Positions 52,488 to 62,592 of a stretch of 64,000 bases of DNA are shown here, piece by piece (within the stretch, counting starts at the first letter, position 1; each line of letters begins with the position of its first letter). Origin of the DNA: Imperialibacter sp040222815 (GTDB taxonomy: Bacteria > Bacteroidota > Bacteroidia > Cytophagales > Cyclobacteriaceae); NCBI RefSeq assembly GCF_040222815.1, contig NZ_JAVKCH010000022.1, forward strand, positions 682,001 to 746,000. Direction: 5' to 3'. The position numbers and the translations under genes were made by a program. Below the pieces are notes generated by a model. It did no database searches. It was not told the DNA's origin and worked only from the letters and a program-made list of their open reading frames with translations.

Positions 52488-54974
52488 TTGTCTTTCGATC
52501 CACTAGCATTCGATCTTCCTGTTGTCGACATTATTCCACAGATAAAGGAGAGTCTGGACAGGGAAAACACCCTGATCGTCAATGCACCTCCCGGAGCTGG
52601 AAAAAGCACGCTGCTACCACTGGCGCTGATGAACGAACCATGGCTGGCTGGTAAAAAGATATTGATGCTGGAGCCCCGGCGCCTGGCGGCCAGGTCAATT
52701 GCAACCAGAATGGCCTCCATGCTGAATGATGAGCTCGGAAAGAAAATAGGCTACCGGATCAGGTTCGAAAATAGAACATCAGATCAGACGCAAATCGAAG
52801 TGCTTACCGAAGGCATTCTCACCCGATTGATCCACTCCGACAATGCATTGGAGGGTGTTGGGATGGTCGTGTTCGACGAGTTTCATGAAAGGAGCCTCCA
52901 TGCTGACGTGGCACTGGCGCTTTGCAGAGAGGTGCAGCAGGTGTTGCGGCCCGATCTGCGCATCATGATTATGTCGGCTACGCTGGACATGGAACGGCTG
53001 CCAGCGCTCATGAAAGCACCTGTGGCCGTGAGTGAAGGACGGCAATATCCTGTGGAGGTGATCTACACCGGCGAGCAGGACCTGATGATGTTGCCGGAAA
53101 CGACTGCCAGAATCATTCTCAAAGCATCGAGGGAAAGAGAAGGCGATATCCTGGCTTTTTTTCCTGGAGAAGGGGAGATCAGAAAATGCGAGGAGCTGCT
53201 CAGAAAGGAAATGGCTGATTTCGCCATCCACCCGCTTTACAGTCAGCTACCACAAAGCCAGCAATTCGCCGCCATTATGCCCGGTAAAGACGGGCGCAGA
53301 AAAGTGGTGCTTGCTACATCCATAGCGGAGACCAGTTTGACCATTGAAGGCATCAAAGTGGTGGTTGATACGGGTTACGGCCGCACGTCGAAGTTCGACC
53401 CCCGCTCAGGACTTTCAAAGCTGGAAACCGTACAGATATCCAAAGATTCCGCCGACCAACGAGCGGGCAGGGCTGGCAGACTGAGCCCAGGCGCTTGCTA
53501 CCGGATGTGGAGCAAGACCACACAGGAGCGGCTGGAGCCACACCGAACGCCTGAGATCATGGAAGCTGACCTGGCCAATCTCATGCTGGATATGGCACAA
53601 TGGGGCATTGTGGATGTTAAACAGCTTACCTGGTTAACACCACCGCCTAAAGGCGCTCTGGCCCAGGCTTCAGATACCCTGCATCATTTGGATGCCCTTG
53701 AAAATACCAAAATCACATCTCATGGGAAGAAGATGCATGAGCTGCCTTGTCACCCAAGAATAGCCCACATGTTGCTAATGGCGAAAGAATCAGAGAAGGT
53801 GGAGTTGGCTACCGACCTGGCTGCCGTGCTGGAAGAACGAGACCCCCTGCCACGAGAGACTGGCATCGATATCACCCTGCGGATTGAGGCCTTGCGAAGG
53901 TTTCGGGATAATGGCGGACAGGGAAAACAGTTTGGGAGAATAGAAAAAGTGGCGGAATCGTATCGGAGAATATTTGACCTTGAAGTGGATAATGGCGTTT
54001 TCGACCCCTATGAGGTTGGCTTGTTGCTGGCTTATGCGTACCCTGAAAGAATTGCCTGCGCCAGGCCGGGCAATAATGCCCAGTTTCAGCTTGCCAACGG
54101 CAAGTATGCCATGGCTTCACATAAAGACGATCTGGCTCACGAACCATGGCTGGCAGTGGCTCACCTCGACGCCCGTGATGGTATGGGAAAGATTTTTCTG
54201 GCTGCTCCGCTTAATCCTAAAGATCTCACACCCCTGGTGAAAGAAAAGGAAATAGTGACCTGGGACACCAGAAAGGGAGGCCTCATAGCCTCACTCGATT
54301 TGAGGATTGGAAGCATCGTCCTTCGTTCGAAACCATTGCCAACACCCGATGAAGGCCAGTTGATACAAGCGATAAGTGAAGTCATAGCTAAGGAAGGGGA
54401 GGCGCTTCTAAGCTTTGGCGATAAGTTCGTTCAATGGCAGAGCCGGGTAATGAGCTTAAGGAAATGGAATCCGGAGCAGGGCTGGCCCGATGTAAGTACT
54501 CATTCACTGTTGGCGACAAACGGAGAGTGGCTTGGGCACTATTTATCGGGCATAAAGAAGCCGGAGGATCTGAAAAAGATTGACCTTGTTGAGGTGCTTT
54601 ATAGTTCGCTGGACTGGGACACTCAAAAAGAGCTTGAGATATTAGCCCCAGCACATATTGAGGTGCCGAGCGGATCAAGAATTAAGCTTCAGTACTTTTC
54701 CGCCGGGGAGTCCCCGGTGTTATCGGTCAGGCTGCAGGAAGTATTTGGGCTTGCTGAAACCCCAAGAATAAACGGCGGGAAAACAGCGGTGGTGCTGCAT
54801 CTGCTATCGCCGGGATACAAGCCAGTGCAGGTAACGTCAGACCTCAAAAGCTTCTGGAGCAATGCCTATTTTGAAGTGAAAAAGGATCTTAAGAGAAGGT
54901 ATCCGAAGCATTCCTGGCCCGATGACCCCTGGACAGCCCTGGCCGTACGAGGCGTTCAAAGGAAGGGTAGATGA
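52488..54974 (+). CDS. hrpB: ATP-dependent helicase HrpB
   Basis: This 828-aa DExH-box helicase begins SFDPLAFDLPVVDIIPQ, as in the family, from a TTG at 52488; no ATG is available. Motif I is APPGAGKST (33-41), motif II DEFHER, motif III SATLDM, and motif VI DQRAGRAGR; the HrpB C-terminal domain follows. The biological role of HrpB is poorly known (RNA helicase superfamily 2). It is a single gene, convergent with the TPR gene. Confidence 0.93.
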   Translation: MSFDPLAFDLPVVDIIPQIKESLDRENTLIVNAPPGAGKSTLLPLALMNEPWLAGKKILMLEPRRLAARSIATRMASMLNDELGKKIGYRIRFENRTSDQTQIEVLTEGILTRLIHSDNALEGVGMVVFDEFHERSLHADVALALCREVQQVLRPDLRIMIMSATLDMERLPALMKAPVAVSEGRQYPVEVIYTGEQDLMMLPETTARIILKASREREGDILAFFPGEGEIRKCEELLRKEMADFAIHPLYSQLPQSQQFAAIMPGKDGRRKVVLATSIAETSLTIEGIKVVVDTGYGRTSKFDPRSGLSKLETVQISKDSADQRAGRAGRLSPGACYRMWSKTTQERLEPHRTPEIMEADLANLMLDMAQWGIVDVKQLTWLTPPPKGALAQASDTLHHLDALENTKITSHGKKMHELPCHPRIAHMLLMAKESEKVELATDLAAVLEERDPLPRETGIDITLRIEALRRFRDNGGQGKQFGRIEKVAESYRRIFDLEVDNGVFDPYEVGLLLAYAYPERIACARPGNNAQFQLANGKYAMASHKDDLAHEPWLAVAHLDARDGMGKIFLAAPLNPKDLTPLVKEKEIVTWDTRKGGLIASLDLRIGSIVLRSKPLPTPDEGQLIQAISEVIAKEGEALLSFGDKFVQWQSRVMSLRKWNPEQGWPDVSTHSLLATNGEWLGHYLSGIKKPEDLKKIDLVEVLYSSLDWDTQKELEILAPAHIEVPSGSRIKLQYFSAGESPVLSVRLQEVFGLAETPRINGGKTAVVLHLLSPGYKPVQVTSDLKSFWSNAYFEVKKDLKRRYPKHSWPDDPWTALAVRGVQRKGR

Positions 54975-55029
54975 CGCTGCCCGAGGCTTTTAGCAATTCA
55001 GGGTTTACCTTTCCGTGCCGGGTGTTAGG

Positions 55030-55683
55030 TCAGTTTGATGAACCACAGAGCTTTTCCATCACGCTGGCCACTTTGGTGTCGCCAAGCTCACTGGCCATCG
55101 ATAAATCGCTACAGCCGCCCTGCTTGTCACGGAGTCTGATCTTCTCGATGCCTCTAAGTTTATAAGCCCTGCTCGACTGAGGGTTGATTTCAATGACTTT
55201 TGTGAAATCCTCTATGGCACCTCTGTAGTCTTTCAGTTTGTCTTTGGCGGTTGCCCGGTAGTAAAATGCCTCCTCGTGGTTCGGAGAGAGTTTTACTACT
55301 TCGGTGAGGTCTTCTATGGCCCCGTTGAGGTCTAGCGTCTCAATCTTTGCCATTCCTCTCACATAGTAAGTCTTTAACTTGTCAGGGTCGTCAATCAGGT
55401 ACTTCAGGGCGTTGGTGTAATCTTCGATGGCACCTACGTAGTTTTTTAATTCGGCACGAGCATTACCTCTATCGTAATACACTTCCCCCTTCAGTCCATA
55501 TAGTTTGATGGATTTGTCATAATCTACAATGGCTGCTTCATAGTCTCCCTTAACGGCACTAACATACCCTTTGCCCCACCAATACTGGGCTGAATCTGCG
55601 TCGGACGCTTTCTCCTGGGATTTCGATTCCCCATTAAAAAATACGACGAAGAGGACTCCTACGGTTAATAGCTTCTTAATCAT
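55030..55683 (-). CDS. Exported TPR-repeat protein
   Basis: This 217-aa protein has signal peptide MIKKLLTVGVLFVVFFNGESKSQ and about five TPRs with the W-LG-Y-A-P pattern (for example AYWWGKGYVSAVKGDYEAAI-like and KTYYVRGMAKIETLDLNGAI). It probably scaffolds protein interactions in the periplasm. No partner gene lies near it. The last two repeats are degenerate. Confidence 0.85.
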   Translation of the reverse strand: MIKKLLTVGVLFVVFFNGESKSQEKASDADSAQYWWGKGYVSAVKGDYEAAIVDYDKSIKLYGLKGEVYYDRGNARAELKNYVGAIEDYTNALKYLIDDPDKLKTYYVRGMAKIETLDLNGAIEDLTEVVKLSPNHEEAFYYRATAKDKLKDYRGAIEDFTKVIEINPQSSRAYKLRGIEKIRLRDKQGGCSDLSMASELGDTKVASVMEKLCGSSN

Positions 55684-55975
55684 GCTGGTCGACTAAATCA
55701 GTTAATCTCAATTTCAAAAAAAAATACAACGTCGCTCGATCAAAATGTTTATAAATCGGTAAAACAAAATATTTCAGGCGGCGCAGTTACAAACTAGTAC
55801 AACAGAAAAAACAAAAGTGGATAACTAAAATTACTCGTGTAAGTTTATAATGTTCACTAGTGTTGATATCACATCACCTACAAAGGTAACCCCTTATAAT
55901 TATTTTTTTTATTGCTTAAGTCCTATTATTAATCTAGAGCTCTTACCGCTTTTTAAAATAGGGTGCAAAACAACT

Positions 55976-58225
55976 CTATTTCTTGTCTAAAGTCATTGAA
56001 AATGGCCAGCTAATGGCGGAAAAACCCCTTTTTGTATTCGGTTTTGACGTCATATCAAATGAGATTTTAGCCCCTTTCACCAACTCGGCATGAGCGAGCC
56101 AATTTTTATCATATACACTTTCGTTGTAGACCACCTTATTAACATAAAAATTCGCCTGATTGTTTTCGGGTGCAAGAATTTCAATGTTTTTACCGTTTTC
56201 CAAAGAAATCATTACCTCCTTGAACAACGGAGTTCCCAATACATACTGATCTGTGCCGGGGCATACCGGATAAAAACCCATAGCTGAGAATACATACCAG
56301 GCGGAGGTTTGCCCGTTGTCTTCGTCGCCACAGTAACCGTCCGGAGCAGGGGTGTACAGTTTGTTCATTACTTCCCGGATCCAATACTGTGCCTTCCAGG
56401 GTTCGGAAGTATAATTGTACAGATAGGTCATGTGCTGGATGGGTTGGTTTCCGTGCGCATATTGTCCCATGTTCATGATTTGCATCTCTCTGATTTCGTG
56501 TATGGTGAAGCCATAGTAGCTATCGTCAAAGAGCGGTGGCATGGCAAAGACGGAGTCGAGCATGCTAATAAACATTTTGTCGCCGCCCATGAGTTGCTTT
56601 AGCCCCTCAATGTCATGAAAAACAGACCAGGTATAGTGCCAGCTGTTGCCCTCGGTGAATGCATCTCCCCATTTGAGTGGATTAAAAGGTGATTGAAAGC
56701 TGCCGTCTTCGTTTTTGCCCCGCATGAGTTTTGTCTCACTGTCAAAAAGGTTCTTATAGTTCTGCGAGCGCTTTTTGTAGAGATCGATCTCTTTCTGAGG
56801 CTTATTCAGTGCTTTTGCCAGCTGATAAATGGTGAAGTCATCGTAAGCATATTCTAAAGTGCGTGCCGCATTTTCGTTAATGCCTACGTTGTAGGGTACG
56901 TAGCCTAGCTTATTGTAGTAAGGAGCACCCCTTCTGGCTACAGCGTCCATGGGCCCTTCGGTATTGGCATCCTTTTTCAGCGCTTCGTACAACGTGTTAA
57001 TGTCATATCCTCTGAGGCCCTTTAAGTAAGCGTCAGCCACGACAGATGCTGAATTGTTTCCTACCATTACGTTTCGGTATCCCGGACTTGCCCATTCGGG
57101 CAGGAAGCCACCCTCTTTGTAATCGTTGATGAGCCCCTCCTGCATCTCCTTGTTGATGGATGGATAAAGGAGATTGAGCAAGGGATAAAGTGCCCTGAAG
57201 GTGTCCCAAAATCCGGTGCCAGAAAACATGTAGCCGGGAAGTACTTGTCCGTTATAGGGGCTGTAGTGAACGATTTTTTCCTGCTTATCCAATTCGTACA
57301 TTTTTTGCGGAAACAGGAGTGTGCGGTAGAGGCATGAATAGAATGTGCGCATCTGATCGATTGAACCGCCCCCAACAGCCACTACACCAAGCTTTTCGTT
57401 CCACACTTTTTCTCCTTCGGTTTTTACTTGCTCAAAGGTTTTGCTGCCCACTTCCCTTTTGAGGTTGATGACGGCCTGTTCAGGGCTTATGAAGGAGGAG
57501 GCTACCTTGAGGTGAACTACTTCACCCTTTTTTGTTGGGAAGCCAACGGCTCCCACAGCATGCCCTTTCTTGAGCGTGTCGGAAACGCTCCAATTCACTT
57601 TTTTATCCAGCTCAATGACGAAATAGTTGCGAAAATTGTCTGGCACGCCACCACTGTTTCTCACTGTGTAGCCGGTTATTCTGCCGTTTTCTTCGTCTAT
57701 GACTACTTCAGAACCTTTGTCGAAGCCATCTATTACCAGCCAGGCGCTGTCTGCCTCCGGATAGGTGAGCCTGAAAATAGCTGCCCTTTCAGTGGGAGTT
57801 ATTTCGGTGGTAATGTTGGCATCAGCCAGGTACACGCTATAGTAATGTGGTTGGGCTATCTCGGCCTTGTGGGAGAACCAGCTGGCTCTTTTGTCTTGGT
57901 CAAACTGAACCGTTCCTGTGCCTGGCATAAGACTGAACTGACCATGGTCGTTCATCCAGGGCGATGGCTGGTGCGTTTGTTTGAATCCCCTGATTTTGTC
58001 GGCATCGTAAGTATAGGCCCAACCGTCGCCCATTTTGCCGGTCTGGGGAATCCAAAAGTTCATGCCCCACGGCACGGCAACTGCCGGGTAGGAGTTGCCA
58101 TTGGACAGCTCCATTTTTGAGTCTGTTCCCATGAGCGTATTGACCAGCCCAACGGGATTTTCAGTGGTTTGTGCCTTTAGACCAAAAGTCAAGAGGCAAA
58201 TAGGGATAAATAAGGACAATCTCAT
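55976..58225 (-). CDS. GH92 family glycosidase (probable alpha-mannosidase)
   Basis: This 749-aa exported protein has a signal peptide of about 18 residues and the GH92 pattern: NTLMGTDSKMELSNGNSYPA, GFKQTHQPSPWMNDHG, FSGTGFWDTFRALYP and GDEDNGQTSAWYVFSAMGFY with the catalytic carboxylates. GH92 enzymes are calcium-dependent exo-alpha-mannosidases. No SusCD pair or other glycosidase is adjacent, so the polysaccharide context is missing. Confidence 0.92.
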   Translation of the reverse strand: MRLSLFIPICLLTFGLKAQTTENPVGLVNTLMGTDSKMELSNGNSYPAVAVPWGMNFWIPQTGKMGDGWAYTYDADKIRGFKQTHQPSPWMNDHGQFSLMPGTGTVQFDQDKRASWFSHKAEIAQPHYYSVYLADANITTEITPTERAAIFRLTYPEADSAWLVIDGFDKGSEVVIDEENGRITGYTVRNSGGVPDNFRNYFVIELDKKVNWSVSDTLKKGHAVGAVGFPTKKGEVVHLKVASSFISPEQAVINLKREVGSKTFEQVKTEGEKVWNEKLGVVAVGGGSIDQMRTFYSCLYRTLLFPQKMYELDKQEKIVHYSPYNGQVLPGYMFSGTGFWDTFRALYPLLNLLYPSINKEMQEGLINDYKEGGFLPEWASPGYRNVMVGNNSASVVADAYLKGLRGYDINTLYEALKKDANTEGPMDAVARRGAPYYNKLGYVPYNVGINENAARTLEYAYDDFTIYQLAKALNKPQKEIDLYKKRSQNYKNLFDSETKLMRGKNEDGSFQSPFNPLKWGDAFTEGNSWHYTWSVFHDIEGLKQLMGGDKMFISMLDSVFAMPPLFDDSYYGFTIHEIREMQIMNMGQYAHGNQPIQHMTYLYNYTSEPWKAQYWIREVMNKLYTPAPDGYCGDEDNGQTSAWYVFSAMGFYPVCPGTDQYVLGTPLFKEVMISLENGKNIEILAPENNQANFYVNKVVYNESVYDKNWLAHAELVKGAKISFDMTSKPNTKRGFSAISWPFSMTLDKK

Positions 58226-58425
58226 TGAATACTGGTTGAAAAGCTATGTGAGCTGGCGAATAGTAAATCAATTGGTACCCCCGGGTAAAGTCAACGCCTT
58301 TCACCGAAGTGCCATCAACAAAAGTAAATACTTAGATATTGTTTAGCCAGACAGAGAAGTCATTTTTCAGACTTAAATTGCTATTTCGAAACTCATTTGA
58401 CTAGTCGTCTAAAAAGAAAAAAGGA

Positions 58426-60300
58426 ATGAAGCATGCGTTTGAACTCTCGGCCGCTCTTATTTTTAGCTTTTTTGTTGCCACAGCTCAGCCTTCCGCCACG
58501 CCGCTAACGCCCCGGCAGCTGACAGACTCCCTTGAACTGCTGATGGAAAGGAACAACATCCCAGGTATCATGCTGACCATTGTAAAAGATGACAGCGCCA
58601 TCTTTTCAGGCGGACTGGGCGTGAAAGACAAAGAGGCAAATTCTGGGGTTGATGGGTCTACCCTGTTCAGGTTGGGGTCTATTACCAAAAGCTTTGTGGC
58701 GTTGGCCGTGCTCAGGTTAGTGGAAGAAGGCAAGTTTACACTGGAAGACGAAGTGAAGGATTTGGCACCGGAAATCGACTTTGAGAACAGCTTCGAGCCG
58801 GAGCACCCTGTGCGGGTAAAACACCTGCTTTCACACACAGCAGGGTTCGACGACATGCACCTGAATGAGGTGTACAACACCTCAGATACTGTTGTTTACC
58901 CTCTAGGGAGGGTGCTGGCGCAGCACAAAAAAACGCTTAAAGTGCGGTGGCAGCCGGGAACCCGCTATGCCTACAGCAACCCTGGCTGGACAGTGGCCGG
59001 TTACCTTATCGAAAAGTATGCAGAGCAACCCTACGATGAATTCATAACCGCAACGGTACTCAGCCCAATCGGGATGAAGACCTCTAATTTTAAGTCTGTT
59101 CCTGAGGGACAAGCTTATTCTAAAGGATATGACGGAACCGGAAAGGAAGTGCCCTTTCTTCCCATCTATCATCGCCCTGCAGGAGCCTTCAATAGCAATG
59201 CCAACGATATGGCACGGTTTCTTTCTTTTTGGATCAGAAGGGGAAGGGTAGATTCTGTGCAAGTTTTTGCCTCAAAGGTACTTGACCTGATGGAGAGACC
59301 AGTCTACACCATTGCCAATCAGGCCGGCTTACCAGTTGGCTATGGCCTGGGAAACTATACTTTTGATACGCAGCTTCCTGTTTCGTTTCATGGGCACGAT
59401 GGCGGGATTGATGGTTTTTCATCGTCTTTCGGTTACAACAGTCAGTATGGAATAGGCTTTGCCATTTCCAACAATGCAGGCAAGGGCATGGGAGATTTGG
59501 TCAACCTTGTCAAGCAGTTTCTGGTGCAGGACATATCAGTTGCAAAGCCAGCTGCTCAGGCACTGGATGTTGAAACAATGAAACAATACGAAGGCTACTA
59601 CCTCTTCAAAGCCTCCCGTAACCAGATTTTTGCCTTTATCGATCGGATATTCAGCACCTGTGAGGTGACCATCGACAACGACACCCTGTACCTGAAGCAG
59701 TTTATGAAGGATCGCTTTCCAGTGGTGCCAGTTACTAATTCAAATGGGGAGGGCTATCTTTTTGCCGGGCTCAAAGACTATGTTCCCAGTCATGTATTTG
59801 TACCAACCGACACAGGTGAGCCTGTGTTGGCTACGGCAGTAGTTGGCAACTATCTTGAGAGAGTGAAATACTCGAGTGTTGTCACCAAGCGGGTACTGCT
59901 GGTGGTGTCGTTGGTATTGTTGGCCAGTTCGTGCTTTGCTACGCTGGTGTGGTTGATTTTTGCGATCAGAAAGTCGTTGCCCTGGCAGGAGTTCTTTCGG
60001 AGAATGGTGCCGTCGTTGGTGGTGGTTGGTTTGGTTATGGTTTCTACCGGGCTCCTCGGAACCATTAATAAGCTAAGTGAAGCAGGCGAACCGACCTTGA
60101 ATGGCTGGCTTATTTACCTGGGAGGCTGGATCATATTATTCAGTGCTTTTTTAAGCACCCGCTTCGGCATTATGAACTTTAAGTTGGGGGAGAAGAAGGC
60201 TTTCTCCGTGTATTATATCTTGCTGGCCTTCTCCTGTGTCATTGTCACGTTATTTCTTTATGATGCTGGCTGGATGGGATTGAAAGTGTGGGAGTACTAA
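58426..60300 (+). CDS. Serine beta-lactamase-like hydrolase with C-terminal membrane domain
   Basis: This 624-aa protein has a signal peptide, then a class-C beta-lactamase/DD-peptidase-like domain with SxxK (Ser85-x-x-Lys88 in LGSITKSF), YSN near residue 184 and HDGGIDG as the KTG-equivalent box. About four membrane helices follow in the last 140 residues. It could process D-amino peptides or esters in the periplasm; the true substrate is unknown. The membrane tail is a common variant in Bacteroidota. Confidence 0.88.
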   Translation: MKHAFELSAALIFSFFVATAQPSATPLTPRQLTDSLELLMERNNIPGIMLTIVKDDSAIFSGGLGVKDKEANSGVDGSTLFRLGSITKSFVALAVLRLVEEGKFTLEDEVKDLAPEIDFENSFEPEHPVRVKHLLSHTAGFDDMHLNEVYNTSDTVVYPLGRVLAQHKKTLKVRWQPGTRYAYSNPGWTVAGYLIEKYAEQPYDEFITATVLSPIGMKTSNFKSVPEGQAYSKGYDGTGKEVPFLPIYHRPAGAFNSNANDMARFLSFWIRRGRVDSVQVFASKVLDLMERPVYTIANQAGLPVGYGLGNYTFDTQLPVSFHGHDGGIDGFSSSFGYNSQYGIGFAISNNAGKGMGDLVNLVKQFLVQDISVAKPAAQALDVETMKQYEGYYLFKASRNQIFAFIDRIFSTCEVTIDNDTLYLKQFMKDRFPVVPVTNSNGEGYLFAGLKDYVPSHVFVPTDTGEPVLATAVVGNYLERVKYSSVVTKRVLLVVSLVLLASSCFATLVWLIFAIRKSLPWQEFFRRMVPSLVVVGLVMVSTGLLGTINKLSEAGEPTLNGWLIYLGGWIILFSAFLSTRFGIMNFKLGEKKAFSVYYILLAFSCVIVTLFLYDAGWMGLKVWEY

Positions 60301-60453
60301 CACCGCCTGTCTTTTTATTGAGCTATTTAGGTGACTTTTTTAAGCGGAATTGATTTTCACAAGCCTGACCACTCGGCCTCCCAATGGCATGCTCAATAAA
60401 GAACCGCTTTGTATTTCCTGTGGATTGCTTAGATTCATTTGAAATCTGGAAAT

Positions 60454-61554
60454 ATGAGCAAGAAGAAACTACTGGTGCTAACAGGCGGCGGCGACTGCCC
60501 CGGTCTCAACGCCGTGTTGCGGGGGATTGTAAAGAGGTCGCAGCAAAACCCTGAATGGGAGGTGTACGGAAGTATAGAAGCCTATAATGGCGTGCTGAGC
60601 GACCCCCAGGAGATTGTCAGGTTGGACAACAAGGCCATCGCCGGCATCCATGTAAAGGGCGGCACTATCATAAAAACAACCAATAAAGGAGGGCCGTTTA
60701 CCTGGCCCGTGAAGCATGAAGATGGAAGCTGGTCCAGCATTGACCGCTCCGATGACCTACTCAACCGCCTTGACGCCCTCGGCATAACTGCGGTAATTAG
60801 CATAGGCGGCGATGGTTCACAGCGCATTTCACAGAAGCTTTATGAGCGGGGTCTGGACATCGTAGGCGTCCCGAAAACAATTGACAATGATCTTTCGGGC
60901 ACCGATTTTACTTTTGGTTTTCAAACAGCGGTGCAAATTGCTTCCGATAGCCTCGACAAGCTGGTGACCACTGCCGAAAGCCACCACCGGGTAATGATCA
61001 TGGAGGTGATGGGCAGGGCAGCTGGCTGGATTGCCCTTCATACAGCCATTTCTGGTGGGGCAGAGGTTTGTCTTATTCCAGAGATTCCCTATGATGTAGA
61101 GAAAATCAAGCAACGAATTGATCAGCGTTACCATAATGGGAAGGGTTTCGCTCATATTGTGATGGCTGAGGGTGCTAAGCCGATTGGGGGTGATGTGGTC
61201 GCCACTAAAAGCAGCGAGGTGGGGTATAAAAATATCCGGTTGGGAGGATGTGCTTACCGGCTTTCTCAAGAATTGAAAGATGCGGGCTGTGAGGCCGACA
61301 TTCGTGAGACCGTATTGGGTCATATCCAAAGAGGAGGGGGCCCTATAGCCTTTGACAGGGTGCTTGCCTTGCAATTTGGCGTGAAGGCATTTGAAATGGT
61401 GCTGGAACAGAAGTTTGGCAGGATGGTGGCCTATAAACACAACGACATCGTGGACGTTCCCTTGCTGGAGGCCATTAGTACCTACAACTATGTTAACACT
61501 GATTCCTACCTAGTGAAAACAGCAAGAGGCTTAGGGATTTCTTTCGGAGATTAA
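60454..61554 (+). CDS. 6-phosphofructokinase
   Basis: This 366-aa PFK starts at ATG 60454 (MSKKKLLVLTGGGDCPG); a TTG frame 15 bases upstream is unnecessary. The donor-loop motif is GGDGS (118-122), matching ATP-dependent enzymes, whereas PKTIDND (140-146) is the sequence typical of the PPi-type and group-III enzymes (ATP enzymes usually have PGTIDND). Phosphoryl donor should therefore be tested. It is the upper-glycolysis step converting fructose-6-phosphate to fructose-1,6-bisphosphate. Confidence 0.94.
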   Translation: MSKKKLLVLTGGGDCPGLNAVLRGIVKRSQQNPEWEVYGSIEAYNGVLSDPQEIVRLDNKAIAGIHVKGGTIIKTTNKGGPFTWPVKHEDGSWSSIDRSDDLLNRLDALGITAVISIGGDGSQRISQKLYERGLDIVGVPKTIDNDLSGTDFTFGFQTAVQIASDSLDKLVTTAESHHRVMIMEVMGRAAGWIALHTAISGGAEVCLIPEIPYDVEKIKQRIDQRYHNGKGFAHIVMAEGAKPIGGDVVATKSSEVGYKNIRLGGCAYRLSQELKDAGCEADIRETVLGHIQRGGGPIAFDRVLALQFGVKAFEMVLEQKFGRMVAYKHNDIVDVPLLEAISTYNYVNTDSYLVKTARGLGISFGD

Positions 61555-61608
61555 GTTGGACTTCAATAATACCTCTATCACTTTTAAGGCAGTGAACCCG
61601 GGCAAAAA

Positions 61609-61636
61609 AAAAGCCAAACAATGCTGTTTGGCTTTT
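61609..61636. terminator. Strong terminator between pfk and porP
   Basis: AAAAGCCAAACA (61609-61620) pairs perfectly with TGTTTGGCTTTT (61625-61636) across a 4-base loop. Preceding A-tract DNA gives a long U-run in the leftward direction, so it mainly ends the minus-strand PorP transcript, while also able to stop pfk. Confidence 0.85.
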
Positions 61637-61653
61637 CGAGGAAGTTAGGTTGA

Positions 61654-62592
61654 TTAATAATAAACCGGGCATAAAGGATCTTTAGAAAGAGCCTTTATTA
61701 ATACTCTATAGTTGATCATGATCTCATGCGTTCCGTTAGTGTATTGCCTTTGGTTCGATGTAACCATGTCGTAGGCATAGCCAAGCCGGATGTTCTCGTT
61801 CAATACAAGTTGGGTGATCAACGTCATTGAATCACCGCTACGGTAGGAGAGACCTGCGTAAACAATGTCTTCAAATATCACATTGCAGTTAAGGTCGATA
61901 CCCAATGGCAGGTTGTCCTGGTACCTGATCAGCACAGCCGGAAGAAGATTGATGTTGTCGGTCAGCGGGAAAACCATTCCTCCGGTTAAATATACGTAAC
62001 GGGGTGTTCTGGCTTCCGTCCCCTTACCCAAGCTTACATCGACAACCCTGTTTTTTACAATGTGGGGGATCGATGCTCCCAGGTACACTCGTTTATTGTA
62101 ATAGTAAGCACCTGTTCCAAAATTCGGGCTGAACTTTCGGGCAACTCCTGAAAGAATGTTGTCATTTTCATCCCTGATAGTTAGCAGGTCGAAATTTGAC
62201 CTTCTGTCGTTGAACCCGCCTTGCAGCCCCATTGCCAAATAGCCTGTCGCTAGCTTGATTTTGTAGGCGTAGCTGGCATAAAATCCATAATCAGTATGAA
62301 TACCCACCTGGTCTCTCGTTGCCGTTAGACCGACGCCGATCTGATTACTAAACAAAGGTGTATGGCCAGTGAACGTCTGGAATGATGGTGCACCATCAAT
62401 ATTGACCCATTGATCCCGGTGTATAACCGCAGCACTGAATTCGTTGGTGCTTCCTGCATAGGCCGGATTCAGCACCATTCCGTTGTACATGTACTGCGAA
62501 ATGACCGGGCGTTGCTGGGCGAATACGTCCCAGTTGCCCAACAACACCACTACACAGAACAATAATCTAGTTACAATCTTCATACTTAACAT
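61654..62592 (-). CDS. Type IX secretion PorP/SprF family membrane protein
   Basis: This 312-aa outer-membrane barrel has a signal peptide, then the family hallmark QQRPVISQYMYNGMVLNPAYAGS, followed by RDQWVNIDGAPSFQTFTGHTP. PorP/SprF proteins pair with adhesin-like substrates of the T9SS and anchor them on the cell surface. The upstream gene stops at TAATG, sharing one base with the ATG here (MLSMKIV; a start at 62583 is also possible), so the pair is translationally coupled. Confidence 0.93.
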   Translation of the reverse strand: MLSMKIVTRLLFCVVVLLGNWDVFAQQRPVISQYMYNGMVLNPAYAGSTNEFSAAVIHRDQWVNIDGAPSFQTFTGHTPLFSNQIGVGLTATRDQVGIHTDYGFYASYAYKIKLATGYLAMGLQGGFNDRRSNFDLLTIRDENDNILSGVARKFSPNFGTGAYYYNKRVYLGASIPHIVKNRVVDVSLGKGTEARTPRYVYLTGGMVFPLTDNINLLPAVLIRYQDNLPLGIDLNCNVIFEDIVYAGLSYRSGDSMTLITQLVLNENIRLGYAYDMVTSNQRQYTNGTHEIMINYRVLIKALSKDPLCPVYY

